NCBI GenBank assembly: GCA_003694905.1
Contig: RFJM01000037.1
Span: 1 to 8,410, forward strand
Direction: 5' to 3'
Source of the DNA: Caldilineae bacterium
GTDB lineage: Bacteria > Chloroflexota > Anaerolineae > J102
DNA length: 8,410 bases
Shown here: piece after piece, positions 1 through 5,923 of the stretch
How the letters are laid out: each line of letters begins with the position of its first letter
How positions within the stretch are numbered: the stretch's first letter is position 1
The notes under the pieces: model-generated
Seen by the model: the letters and a program-made list of their open reading frames with translations, nothing else
What the model was told of the DNA's origin: nothing
Database searches by the model: none
Made by a program: the position numbers and the translations under genes

Positions 1-446
1 ATGGTGAAATCGCCCGTGTCAGAGCCTCCCTTCCTCAGCTTCAGCGTGCCGCTGTTCACGTTCACCGCGCTGCTGTTGTTGAAGGCCACATCGAAACCGG
101 CCACGCCGCTGCCTGCGCTCTTGGTCACCGTGCCCGCGTTGTTGAAATGACCGATGTCGCCGACGCTCCAATCCACCCAGCTGTCGGTCTGGATGTCGAA
201 CGTGGCCCCGGCCTGGTTGTCGAATACCGCACCGCTGTTGAGGTAGATGTACCCCGTCCCCGTCCACGTGGCGGTTCCCCCATTGCTCAGAGTCCGCCCC
301 GACAGGTACTTGGCATTGCTGCCGCTGATGTTGAGGGGGCTGTTGACCGTGAAGGCGCCGCTGCCGCTGACGGTCCCCCCACTCCAGTTGAAGGTCCCGT
401 TCACGGTCATGGGGCCATCGCCGCCCAGCGTGCCGCCCGACAGGTC
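1..446 (-). repeat. Second tandem repeat unit of the surface protein, truncated by window edge
   Basis: This is the same module as 447-1037, with 148 complete codons visible. Conserved blocks are TVNGTFNWSGGT, NQAGATFDIQTD, FNNAGTVTKSAGSG and AVNVNSGTLKL. The variable patch (WVDWSVGDIGH here, SASYFYGSPGS in unit 1) sits between conserved blocks. That pattern suggests diversification of exposed loops on a constant scaffold. Confidence 0.85.
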
Positions 447-1493
447 CAACGTCGCGCTCCCGCTCACCGTGGCCCCGCCACCCGTGGTGTTCACCGTGCC
501 CGAGGTGATCTCCACCGTGCCAGCACCGCCGAACGCGACCCCATCTAAAGAGTGGGTCCCACCCGCGAACTGCAACACGCTCCCCGCGGCGATGGTGAAA
601 TCGCCCGTGTCAGAACCTCCTCCGGCCAACTTCAGCGTGCCGCTGTTCACGTTCACCGCGCCGCTGTTGTTGAAGTCCACCGCATAGAAAAGGGTCGTGC
701 CGCTGCCTGCGCTCTTGGTCACCGTGCCCGCATTGTTGAAACTGCCGGGCGAGCCATAGAAGTAACTTGCCGAACTGTCGGTCTGGATGTCGAAGGTGGC
801 GCCGGCCTGATTGTTGAAGACGTTCTTGGAGTTGAAGAGGATTCTTCCCGCCCCTGTCCACGTCGCCGTCCCCTGGTTGTTCAGCGTCCCTGACAGGTGC
901 TTGTCGGCGTTGCCGCTGATGTTCAGGGGACCGGTCACCGTGAGCACGCCACTACCGCTGATGGTCCCTCCGCTCCAGTTGAAAGTCCCGTTCACGGTCA
1001 GGTCGCCGCTGCCGGTCAGCGTGCCACCGCTGAGGTTCACCACGCCATTGACGTTGACCGTGCTGGCGCCGTTCAGGGTCAGGGTGGGTCCGCCGATGGA
1101 AAGGGTCTGAGCGCCGCTGGACCCGCCCAGGGTCAGGCTGTTGACCTCGGCATTCACGTCCAGCGTGACGGCATAGGAGCCGGCCACAGTAATGAACACG
1201 TTGTCGGATGAGGTGGGCACGCTGCCCGTGTCCCACTTGGTGGGGTCGCTCCAGTTGCCGCTGACGGGATCCTTCCAATGCACCACGTTGTTGGGCGCGA
1301 GCGGAACTAACGCCTGGTCCTGATGCTCAGGCGCGCGTGGCGGCGCGCTCATCTCCCGGCCGGATGCAGAGACGTCGCTCCGCTCCCAGCCCAACGCGGG
1401 CGTGATCGCGAGCAAGAACGCAACGAGAAACAGAATGACAACGATGCAGCCCCAGCGAAATCCGAAATAGAAACGCCTCTTCAGGGGGACCAT
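1..1493 (-). CDS. Giant repetitive secreted surface protein, N-terminal part (runs off window)
   Basis: An open frame runs without a stop from ATG 1493 past base 1, giving 497 complete codons; the stop lies outside the window. Residues 1-35 look like a signal peptide: basic K5-R7 and R13, a hydrophobic core at 16-32, and a possible cleavage after A33-L34-G35. A Pro/Ser-rich linker follows, then an entry module with spaced Trp/Gly (HWKDPVSGNWSDPTKWD), and then beta-strand-like Gly/Thr/Asn/Val-rich repeats. The first repeat unit (447-1037) and the partial second (1-446) are in register with a 591-bp (197-residue) period and about 70 percent identity by hand alignment. Landmarks include TVNGTFNWSGGT, NQAGATFDIQTD, FNNAGTVTKSAGSG and GGSDTGDFT. 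This resembles the large beta-solenoid adhesin or autotransporter-associated repeat proteins. Surface attachment is inferred. The start is well fixed by AAGGAGG six bases upstream. Final length and any C-terminal anchor are unknown. Confidence 0.87.
   Translation of the reverse strand, partial: MVPLKRRFYFGFRWGCIVVILFLVAFLLAITPALGWERSDVSASGREMSAPPRAPEHQDQALVPLAPNNVVHWKDPVSGNWSDPTKWDTGSVPTSSDNVFITVAGSYAVTLDVNAEVNSLTLGGSSGAQTLSIGGPTLTLNGASTVNVNGVVNLSGGTLTGSGDLTVNGTFNWSGGTISGSGVLTVTGPLNISGNADKHLSGTLNNQGTATWTGAGRILFNSKNVFNNQAGATFDIQTDSSASYFYGSPGSFNNAGTVTKSAGSGTTLFYAVDFNNSGAVNVNSGTLKLAGGGSDTGDFTIAAGSVLQFAGGTHSLDGVAFGGAGTVEITSGTVNTTGGGATVSGSATLDLSGGTLGGDGPMTVNGTFNWSGGTVSGSGAFTVNSPLNISGSNAKYLSGRTLSNGGTATWTGTGYIYLNSGAVFDNQAGATFDIQTDSWVDWSVGDIGHFNNAGTVTKSAGSGVAGFDVAFNNSSAVNVNSGTLKLRKGGSDTGDFT
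447..1037 (-). repeat. First 197-residue tandem repeat unit of the surface protein
   Basis: This 591-bp unit starts at the codon for Asn in NLSGGTLTG and ends just before Asp of DLSGGTLGG in the next unit. Short indels of one codon in each direction (near KHLSG/KYLSGR and near SGTTLF/SGVAGF) cancel, so the overall period stays exactly 591. The last third (the part containing TIAAGSVLQFAGGTHSLDG) has no visible counterpart in unit 2, because unit 2 is cut by the window edge. Confidence 0.85.
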
Positions 1494-1499
1494 CCTACT

Positions 1500-1506
1500 C
1501 CTCCTT
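1500..1506 (-). promoter_or_regulatory. Strong Shine-Dalgarno for the surface protein, overlapping the upstream stop
   Basis: On the minus strand AAGGAGG lies six bases before ATG 1493. Its first A is the last base of the TAA stop (1508-1506) of the preceding gene. The arrangement decides the start codon and points to translational coupling of the two genes. Confidence 0.85.
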
Positions 1507-1916
1507 TACGGCTCCAGCGTCTCCCGCTCGCCCCATCCTTTGCTTTCGTCGAACAGGTCGATGCGCCGGGGGGTGACGCGAAAGACCCGATAGATATGGT
1601 CGGGCGGGGTCGCGAGGCGCCAGTTCGGCAACAACGCGGCCCAGTCCGGCGCGTCCACAGGCCGGGCCGCGCCCCAATAGGCCAGCCAGCGCAGCCCGGC
1701 CGCATGACAGCTTTCGATGATCAACAGCGCGGCCGGCGCCGCCTCCAGCCAATAGGCCGCGTCGGCCCAGCGGGGAACCAGACATTCCACTTCCAGACCG
1801 CGGCTCCGGTAGCGCACCGGCAAGGCTTGCACGCCCTCGCTGCCCGCGACGCTGAGCACGCCGACCCGATGCATGGCCAGATAGGCCGCCATCCGTTCGC
1901 GCAGTTCGTTCAGCAT
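1506..1916 (-). CDS. Pyridoxamine 5'-phosphate oxidase-like split-barrel protein
   Basis: This is a 136-residue protein without signal peptide or membrane segment, so probably cytoplasmic. The layout fits the small PNPOx-like / FMN-binding split-barrel family: an N-terminal helix (LNELRERMAAYLAMH), a first strand with GVLSV, a Pro-Val strand (ALPVRYRSRGLEVECLVP), a helix followed by AALLIIE, and GLRWLAYWGAARPV as the barrel strand near the end of the core. A C-terminal YRVFRVTPRRIDLFD segment recalls the last strand of these proteins. Family members bind FMN, F420 or heme, and many have no known substrate; no catalytic claim is made. ATG 1916 lacks a clear Shine-Dalgarno. The gene is in the same frame as the surface protein gene and ends 12 bases before it, so the two are almost surely co-translated. 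The assignment rests on pattern recognition of strand order and is moderate. Confidence 0.6.
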   Translation of the reverse strand: MLNELRERMAAYLAMHRVGVLSVAGSEGVQALPVRYRSRGLEVECLVPRWADAAYWLEAAPAALLIIESCHAAGLRWLAYWGAARPVDAPDWAALLPNWRLATPPDHIYRVFRVTPRRIDLFDESKGWGERETLEP

Positions 1917-1973
1917 GAATTATCTGTCCACGAGGCTTCATGAACGATGGTTCGCCGGTACGGATGAAATTGC

Positions 1974-2049
1974 GGACACGGATTCACACGGCCACCGGAC
2001 TCCGGTGTTCTAAAGCTCTACCTGTGTTTTCCTGTGTTCATCCGTGTCC
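1974..2049. repeat. Inverted-repeat element built of degenerate decamers
   Basis: GGACACGGAT (1974-1983) and ATCCGTGTCC (2040-2049) are perfect inverted arms, extended imperfectly inward to about 19 bases. The right arm is three successive 10-mers (CCTGTGTTTT, CCTGTGTTCA, TCCGTGTCCT at 2021-2050). A small central palindrome CACCGG-act-CCGGTG (1993-2007 region) lies between the arms. The element is intergenic between two minus-strand genes. It could be a dispersed palindromic repeat or a transcript structure; no open frame or transposase is associated with it. Confidence 0.5.
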
Positions 2050-2062
2050 TGATTTCAGTACA

Positions 2063-2083
2063 GCGCGGCGGCCCGGGCCGCGC
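2063..2083 (-). terminator. GC-rich hairpin after the lipoprotein gene (weak terminator candidate)
   Basis: GCGCGG (2063-2068) pairs with CCGCGC (2078-2083) around a C/G-rich loop, starting about six bases after the TAA stop at 2089-2091. No T tract follows on the minus strand, so an intrinsic terminator is uncertain. Confidence 0.25.
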
Positions 2084-2088
2084 CGCCA

Positions 2089-2649
2089 TTACCCACCGCC
2101 CGCGGGTGGCGGGGGTCCACCCGGCGCAGGGAGAAGACCCAATTGTTGCATGAAGCCCATGACATCGGCCACGGCCCATTCTTCCGCGATCTTGCCGTCG
2201 GCCAGGCGATAGATGCTGATGCCGCTCATGGCAAAGCTCTTGTTGGTGGGCGGAATGCCCATCAGCGGACCTTCATGCGTGCCGCTCAAGGTCCAGCGCA
2301 CGACGACCCGATCACCTTCCGCGACCAAGTCGTCGATGGTCCATTTGGCATCGGGAAAGGCAGTGAAATGCCCGCCCAGGAACTGCTTGTAAGTTTCCCG
2401 ATCCTGGACCATGGGATTGGAAGGATCGTGCAGCACGTAGTCCGCGGCCAGAAGTTCGTCCAGGAGATCGAGGTTGCGCTGATTGGCCGCTTCTTCCAAC
2501 ACGCGGCGGGCAATAGCTTTGTTCTGCACGGCCGGATTGGGCGTGGGGGAGACAGCAGGCGTCAGCAGCATGGGCTGACATGCCACCAAGATCAGACACA
2601 TCAACATCAAGGCGGCGACAACAGGAAATGGCATGCAACGACGGCGCAT
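2089..2649 (-). CDS. SnoaL-like (ester cyclase-type) lipoprotein
   Basis: This is a 186-residue protein. Residues 1-24 form a lipoprotein signal: MRRR, a hydrophobic stretch, and the lipobox L21-V22-A23-C24, so the mature protein should be lipid-anchored by Cys24 on the outer face of the cytoplasmic membrane. A Thr/Pro-rich linker (TPAVSPTPNPA) follows. Residues about 42-172 match the SnoaL-like / NTF2-like fold of the ester cyclase group: helix RRVLEEAANQRNLDLLDELLAADYVLHDPS, then AFPDAKWTIDDLVAEGDRVVVRWTLSGTHEG, GIPPTNKSF, and ISIYRLADGKIAEEW. Such domains form a cone-shaped pocket; the ligand or reaction cannot be read from sequence. The tail after residue 172 is Pro/Gly only. ATG 2649 is supported by AAGGAGG seven bases upstream. 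The gene lies 168 bases after the LAL regulator, with candidate operator repeats between them. Confidence 0.9.
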   Translation of the reverse strand: MRRRCMPFPVVAALMLMCLILVACQPMLLTPAVSPTPNPAVQNKAIARRVLEEAANQRNLDLLDELLAADYVLHDPSNPMVQDRETYKQFLGGHFTAFPDAKWTIDDLVAEGDRVVVRWTLSGTHEGPLMGIPPTNKSFAMSGISIYRLADGKIAEEWAVADVMGFMQQLGLLPAPGGPPPPAGGG

Positions 2650-2656
2650 CGGCTGA

Positions 2657-2663
2657 CCTCCTT
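2657..2663 (-). promoter_or_regulatory. Strong Shine-Dalgarno for the lipoprotein gene
   Basis: AAGGAGG on the minus strand is seven bases before ATG 2649. It fixes the start and excludes the internal Met6 as the main start. Confidence 0.85.
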
Positions 2664-2692
2664 CTGGGAGTAACGCAGGATGGGTGTACCGG

Positions 2693-2714
2693 AAAACCGA
2701 ACCCGAACAGGTTC
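2693..2714 (-). terminator. Small hairpin with short T run after the regulator gene (weak)
   Basis: GAACC (2714-2710) pairs with GGTTC (2703-2699) around a six-base loop, with TTTT at 2696-2693. It lies about 105 bases after the regulator stop and 45 bases before the lipoprotein start. The five-pair stem is weak; it might equally be part of the lipoprotein leader. Confidence 0.25.
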
Positions 2715-2770
2715 TAGCTCGAGTTTAGCCCGGAATACCCCCGGCCGTCGTCTATCAAAAGCTCGAAATA

Positions 2771-2806
2771 GGTTTACAAGGGGGTTGATTTGGGGGTTTA
2801 CAAGGG
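2771..2806. promoter_or_regulatory. Twin 12-bp direct repeats, candidate operator upstream of the lipoprotein gene
   Basis: GGTTTACAAGGG occurs at 2771-2782 and again, perfectly, at 2795-2806, start to start 24 bp apart (about two helical turns). The 12 bases between them read on the minus strand as CCCAAATCAACC, a degenerate version of CCCTTGTAAACC, giving a 3 x 12 pattern. The site lies just after the LAL regulator gene and about 120 bp before the lipoprotein start. That position fits an activator site, and MalT-type activators are known to use repeated boxes. No convincing -35/-10 pair was found downstream, which would suit an activator-dependent promoter. Binding is inferred. Confidence 0.5.
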
Positions 2807-2817
2807 CGCTCTCGCGT

Positions 2818-5538
2818 TCACACCAGTCCCAGTTCACGCGCCCGCGCGGCTGCCTCTGTACGCGAGCTGACGTCCATCTTCCCAAAAATGCGGTGGACGT
2901 GACTCTTGACCGTGCCCAGGCTGATGACCAGCCTGGCCGCGATCTCGCGATTGCTCGCGCCAGAGGCCAGCAATCGCAGCACCTCGACCTCACGCGGGGT
3001 GAGGGTTTCGCCGGTTTGGGGCACGCGTAGTGGTCGCTGTGCCGCACCCGCCCCAAGAATATCCAGGAGACGCGCCGCGAACGTGGGGTGGACTCCTTCT
3101 CGGACGGCCAATTGCAGCACCGGAACGGCCGCCGTACCGTTCAGCAACACCATACTGAGCACCCCACGCGTTTCGCTCTCGGCCAACAGCGGTTCCACCA
3201 CGGCCAGCGCTTTGTCGGAGTGACCGCGCAGCATCAGCAGCCGCGCCAACAGCACCTGCACGCTGCCCCATACGCGAGAGACCCCCTCCTCCAGCTCGAT
3301 GTCCAGCGCCTGTCGGAAAGCCTGTTCCGCTTCTTCGTAGCGACCCTCGCTCATGGCCAGCATCCCCCGCAGCTTGGCACGGAAGCCGGCGGCCATAGGC
3401 CACTCACGCGGATTTTCGGCCGCGCACATCTGCGCGTACACCGCTCGCGCCTCCTTCAAGCGACCCTGCAACCAATATACTCGTCCCATCTCGAAGAGAA
3501 AGCCCGCCATCATGCCCTCGGCCAGAGGCGATTGTTGCAAACCGGCCAACATCGGCTCAAAGTAGGATTCTGCCGCCGCATAGTTGCCCATGCCCACATG
3601 GGCGTCGATGATGACTGCGGCCATATCGATGCCGATGAACGGGCAGGCTCCACCCAGCCGTTTGCGAATGGCCAGCGCCCGCTCTCCCACCTCGACCGCC
3701 TGAGGGAATTCGCCCCGCCACAGGTGAAGCAGAGCGGCATATTCCTCGATAAAGACACGCACAGGGCTGATCTGATCGCCGAAATACGACCGCGCCCGGC
3801 GACAAATACGCTCCATATACCTCGGGCCGCCCGGCAGGAAGAAGTAAACCGGACTTAGGTGCGTTACCAGCGTGTAGAGCAGATCGGGATCGGCCGAGGA
3901 TTCTACCCAGGCTCCAACTTCTTCCATATCGGCCAGCGCGGCATCCCAATCTTTGTACACAATCTTCAGTCCGATGCGTCCTAACAATGCCTGCATCCGG
4001 CTGTGAGGGGGAAGGGGATGACCGAGTGCACGGTCGAACAGGTCGCCACTTCGCGCATAATCGGCCTGCATAAAAGCACAGTTTGCCAGGTCTGCCAGCA
4101 CTTCACCCTGTTGTACCTCGTCACCGGCCGCCTTGAAACCTTGCAGCGCCTCGCGCAAAAGGGTCTGCGCGCTGCTCAAATCCCCTTTTTCCCAGGCGCA
4201 GGTCCCGAGTAGATGAAGCAGGCGAGGATGCGCGGCACGGATGTTTGGCGGCAAGGCATGAATACGGGCGATGAGCGTGTCCAACAGGCCTTGCTGTTGC
4301 CAGCCGCGGCCCTCCCTATCCAGAATCTGCGCGGCCTGCTCCCACATCTCGGCGGCCAGATAGTGTTTGATGGCCCGGTCGGGGTCTGTCTGCGCCTGAG
4401 CAGCTCGGCGATGCAACTCGGTCAGTCGCGCGGGCATGTCACGGCGCAATTGCTCCTGCAGGAAGGTCGCGAACAGCGCATGATAGCGATACGACGGCCA
4501 ATATGCTGCTTCGTCGGCCCTCCTTGCGCTCTTGTCCAACGCCACCAGGAAGAGATTGCGGCGATAGAGCTCGTCTAAAACCGCGGCTGCGTCCTCCCGT
4601 CCTGTCACGGCCTGGCAAAGGGGAGGTGTCAGTTCGGACAGGATCGAAGTCTCAAGAAGGAAACGCTGCAGCTGTGGCGTCTGCTGCGCCAGCACTTCTT
4701 CCGCCAGGTACTCGAAAATGTAGCGATTGCTGCGGCTCAGAGCGTCGATGAAGACCGTGCGAGCATCGGATGAAGGCAGGCGTTTTAGCGAGTTGGCCAG
4801 CAGCCGCAGGCCCACAGCCCAGCCCTCGGTGCGCTCTTGCAAGCGCGCCAGGTCCGAGCACGAGAGATTAAGCCGCCACTCGTCGTTGAGGAACCGGTCT
4901 GTCTCCTCCAGGGTGAAGCGCAGTTGGGCAAGACTCAGCTCGGCCGCCCGGCCCTGGGCGCGCAGCCGCGCCAGCGACAGAGGCGGTGCCACGCGGGTTG
5001 CCGCGACCAGATGCGCAGTGGGCGGCGAATGTTCCAGCAAGTAGGTAAGGATCACAAAGACGGCCGATTCGCTAATGCGATGCAGGTCATCCAAAATCAG
5101 TAGAAATGGATCGGTCAGGGTTTCCAAGATATCGTTGATGAGGGCGGCTGTGATGCGGCGCGCGGCGGCCGCAGGGTTGGAAAGCGCGGAGAGAAGTGCC
5201 AGCGCTGTTGTCCCGCAATCGGGGTGCAAGCGCTGCAAGGCGGCGACCAATCCCAACAAGAAACGCACCGGATCGTTGTCCTCTTCGTCCAGAGTCAGCC
5301 AGGCTACGGCATCACGCCCGATGCCGCAGCCAGACTGCTCAATCCGCTCCACGAAATGTGCCAGCAATGTCGTCTTGCCGTAGCCCGCCGGCGCCGAAAC
5401 CAACGTGAAGGGATGAGACGCCACGGCCTCGCCCAGTACGGCCAGTAGCCGCGAACGCAGAATCACATCCCCGCGTATCAAGGGTGGATGCAGCTTGGTC
5501 TGAACCAGCCAATCGGCTTGAGACGGCTGAGCGTTCAC
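2818..5538 (-). CDS. LAL-type (MalT/LuxR) ATP-dependent transcriptional regulator
   Basis: From GTG 5538 the protein is 906 residues, close to the roughly 900 residues of MalT. Domains in order are: an N-terminal LVQTKLHPPLIRGDVILRSRL stretch typical of MalT-like proteins (about 10-30); a P-loop STAND ATPase with Walker A SAPAGYGKTT (48-57) and Walker B LLILDDLH (D150, D151); the EGWAVGLRLLA motif around W240; a helical region from about 400 to 820 rich in TPR-like repeats; and a C-terminal LuxR helix-turn-helix (about 845-906) with LTPREVEVLRLLASGASNREIAARL and GTVKSHVHRIF. Proteins of this type bind ATP and an effector, oligomerise and activate transcription; this effector is unknown. The frame stays open upstream to TTG 5682, but that extension would contain a -10 box and an intrinsic terminator, so GTG 5538 is preferred although it has no clear Shine-Dalgarno. 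A target may be the adjacent lipoprotein gene. Confidence 0.92.
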   Translation of the reverse strand: MNAQPSQADWLVQTKLHPPLIRGDVILRSRLLAVLGEAVASHPFTLVSAPAGYGKTTLLAHFVERIEQSGCGIGRDAVAWLTLDEEDNDPVRFLLGLVAALQRLHPDCGTTALALLSALSNPAAAARRITAALINDILETLTDPFLLILDDLHRISESAVFVILTYLLEHSPPTAHLVAATRVAPPLSLARLRAQGRAAELSLAQLRFTLEETDRFLNDEWRLNLSCSDLARLQERTEGWAVGLRLLANSLKRLPSSDARTVFIDALSRSNRYIFEYLAEEVLAQQTPQLQRFLLETSILSELTPPLCQAVTGREDAAAVLDELYRRNLFLVALDKSARRADEAAYWPSYRYHALFATFLQEQLRRDMPARLTELHRRAAQAQTDPDRAIKHYLAAEMWEQAAQILDREGRGWQQQGLLDTLIARIHALPPNIRAAHPRLLHLLGTCAWEKGDLSSAQTLLREALQGFKAAGDEVQQGEVLADLANCAFMQADYARSGDLFDRALGHPLPPHSRMQALLGRIGLKIVYKDWDAALADMEEVGAWVESSADPDLLYTLVTHLSPVYFFLPGGPRYMERICRRARSYFGDQISPVRVFIEEYAALLHLWRGEFPQAVEVGERALAIRKRLGGACPFIGIDMAAVIIDAHVGMGNYAAAESYFEPMLAGLQQSPLAEGMMAGFLFEMGRVYWLQGRLKEARAVYAQMCAAENPREWPMAAGFRAKLRGMLAMSEGRYEEAEQAFRQALDIELEEGVSRVWGSVQVLLARLLMLRGHSDKALAVVEPLLAESETRGVLSMVLLNGTAAVPVLQLAVREGVHPTFAARLLDILGAGAAQRPLRVPQTGETLTPREVEVLRLLASGASNREIAARLVISLGTVKSHVHRIFGKMDVSSRTEAAARARELGLV

Positions 5539-5548
5539 GGTTGGCTGC

Positions 5549-5611
5549 TTACGGGCTGCTGAACAAAAAAAAGCCGATGGTGGTTTCGCCCCACGAGAGG
5601 ACGATGACCAT
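5549..5611 (-). CDS. Possible 20-codon leader ORF over the terminator hairpin
   Basis: ATG 5611 lies in the 5' arm of the terminator stem. The frame crosses the hairpin and T tract and stops at TAA 5551-5549, eleven bases before GTG 5538. It is in a different frame from the regulator. It encodes a short hydrophobic peptide beginning MVIVLSWGE and ending FSSP. No Shine-Dalgarno is visible, so it may be chance; if translated, a ribosome would melt the terminator. Confidence 0.2.
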   Translation of the reverse strand: MVIVLSWGETTIGFFLFSSP

Positions 5612-5615
5612 CGGC
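5565..5615 (-). terminator. Intrinsic terminator in the leader of the LAL regulator
   Basis: On the minus strand GCCGATGGT (5615-5607) and ACCATCGGC (5581-5573) form a perfect 9-bp stem, followed at once by eight T (5572-5565). The 25-base loop can hold an inner hairpin, CGTCC with GGGCG (one G-T pair). The reverse direction has no T tract, so it acts only on minus-strand transcripts. It lies 308 bases after the mutS2 stop and 27 bases before GTG 5538. It is either the mutS2 terminator or an attenuator for the regulator. Confidence 0.85.
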
Positions 5616-5670
5616 GAGCACTTCGAGGAAAACGTTTGATAATGGAGGGGCGCAATCGATCTATGTGCAT

Positions 5671-5676
5671 ATTATA
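5671..5676 (-). promoter_or_regulatory. Extended -10 promoter (TGTTATAAT) for the LAL regulator
   Basis: A consensus TATAAT preceded by TGT forms an extended -10 box on the minus strand, in an AT-rich patch in otherwise GC-rich DNA. No -35 at 16-18 bp is convincing, which extended -10 promoters tolerate. TGTG and CACA arms flank the box and could be an operator. The expected transcript start is near 5664, giving a leader of roughly 126 bases to GTG 5538 that contains the terminator. Confidence 0.6.
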
Positions 5677-5923
5677 ACACAAATGGCGTCAAATCACCAC
5701 ATCGACGTCCGGGTTGGGATGCGCTTCGAAACGGGGGCAAGCCGGTGCGCCGGGCTGGTAAGGGGCCCTCTCTGCAAGGCGGGTGCGGGGGAGCGCTCCC
5801 GCATCTGCGGCCCCGGCCAACGAGACAGGCGGCCGAGGTTTCAGCTTCTCGGGCAGGGCTGGACGAAACAGAGCCGTGTCACGCCGAACCAAGGCGCGAC
5901 CGGATTTCCGCCCCCGTGCCCTC
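5677..5923. other. Intergenic region between mutS2 and the regulator promoter
   Basis: No gene is supported here. It holds a nested GC-rich inverted repeat: GGGGCC (5762-5767) with GGCCCC (5809-5814) outside, and TGCGGG...CCCGCA around the palindrome GAGCGCTC (5784-5803) inside. No T tract follows on the minus strand, so it is not a clear intrinsic terminator. It may be a structured 3' end of the mutS2 transcript. Confidence 0.45.

Noticed and set aside
19..861. Minus-strand short frames at 19-267 and 610-861 with Arg/Gln-rich products
   Set aside because: They are the same alternate frame of two copies of the surface protein repeat; their mutual similarity only reflects the repeat.
447..1037. 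CRISPR or other non-coding repeat array in the left part
   Set aside because: The 591-bp repeats are in frame and protein-coding; there are no short direct repeats with unique spacers.
1919..1924. GATAAT just before ATG 1916 as a -10 box
   Set aside because: It ends two bases before the start codon, so transcription would begin inside the gene; no -35 is present.
1323..1943. Plus-strand open frame of 206 codons
   Set aside because: It is antisense to the start of the surface protein gene and to the whole PNPOx-like gene, both better supported by ribosome-binding site and fold pattern.
3088..3858. Plus-strand open frame of 256 codons
   Set aside because: It lies inside the LAL regulator gene; its His/Gln/Arg-rich product is typical of a shadow frame.
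5687..5692. TTGACG as a -35 for the regulator promoter
   Set aside because: The spacing to TATAAT is only 10 bases, too short for a standard sigma-70-type promoter.
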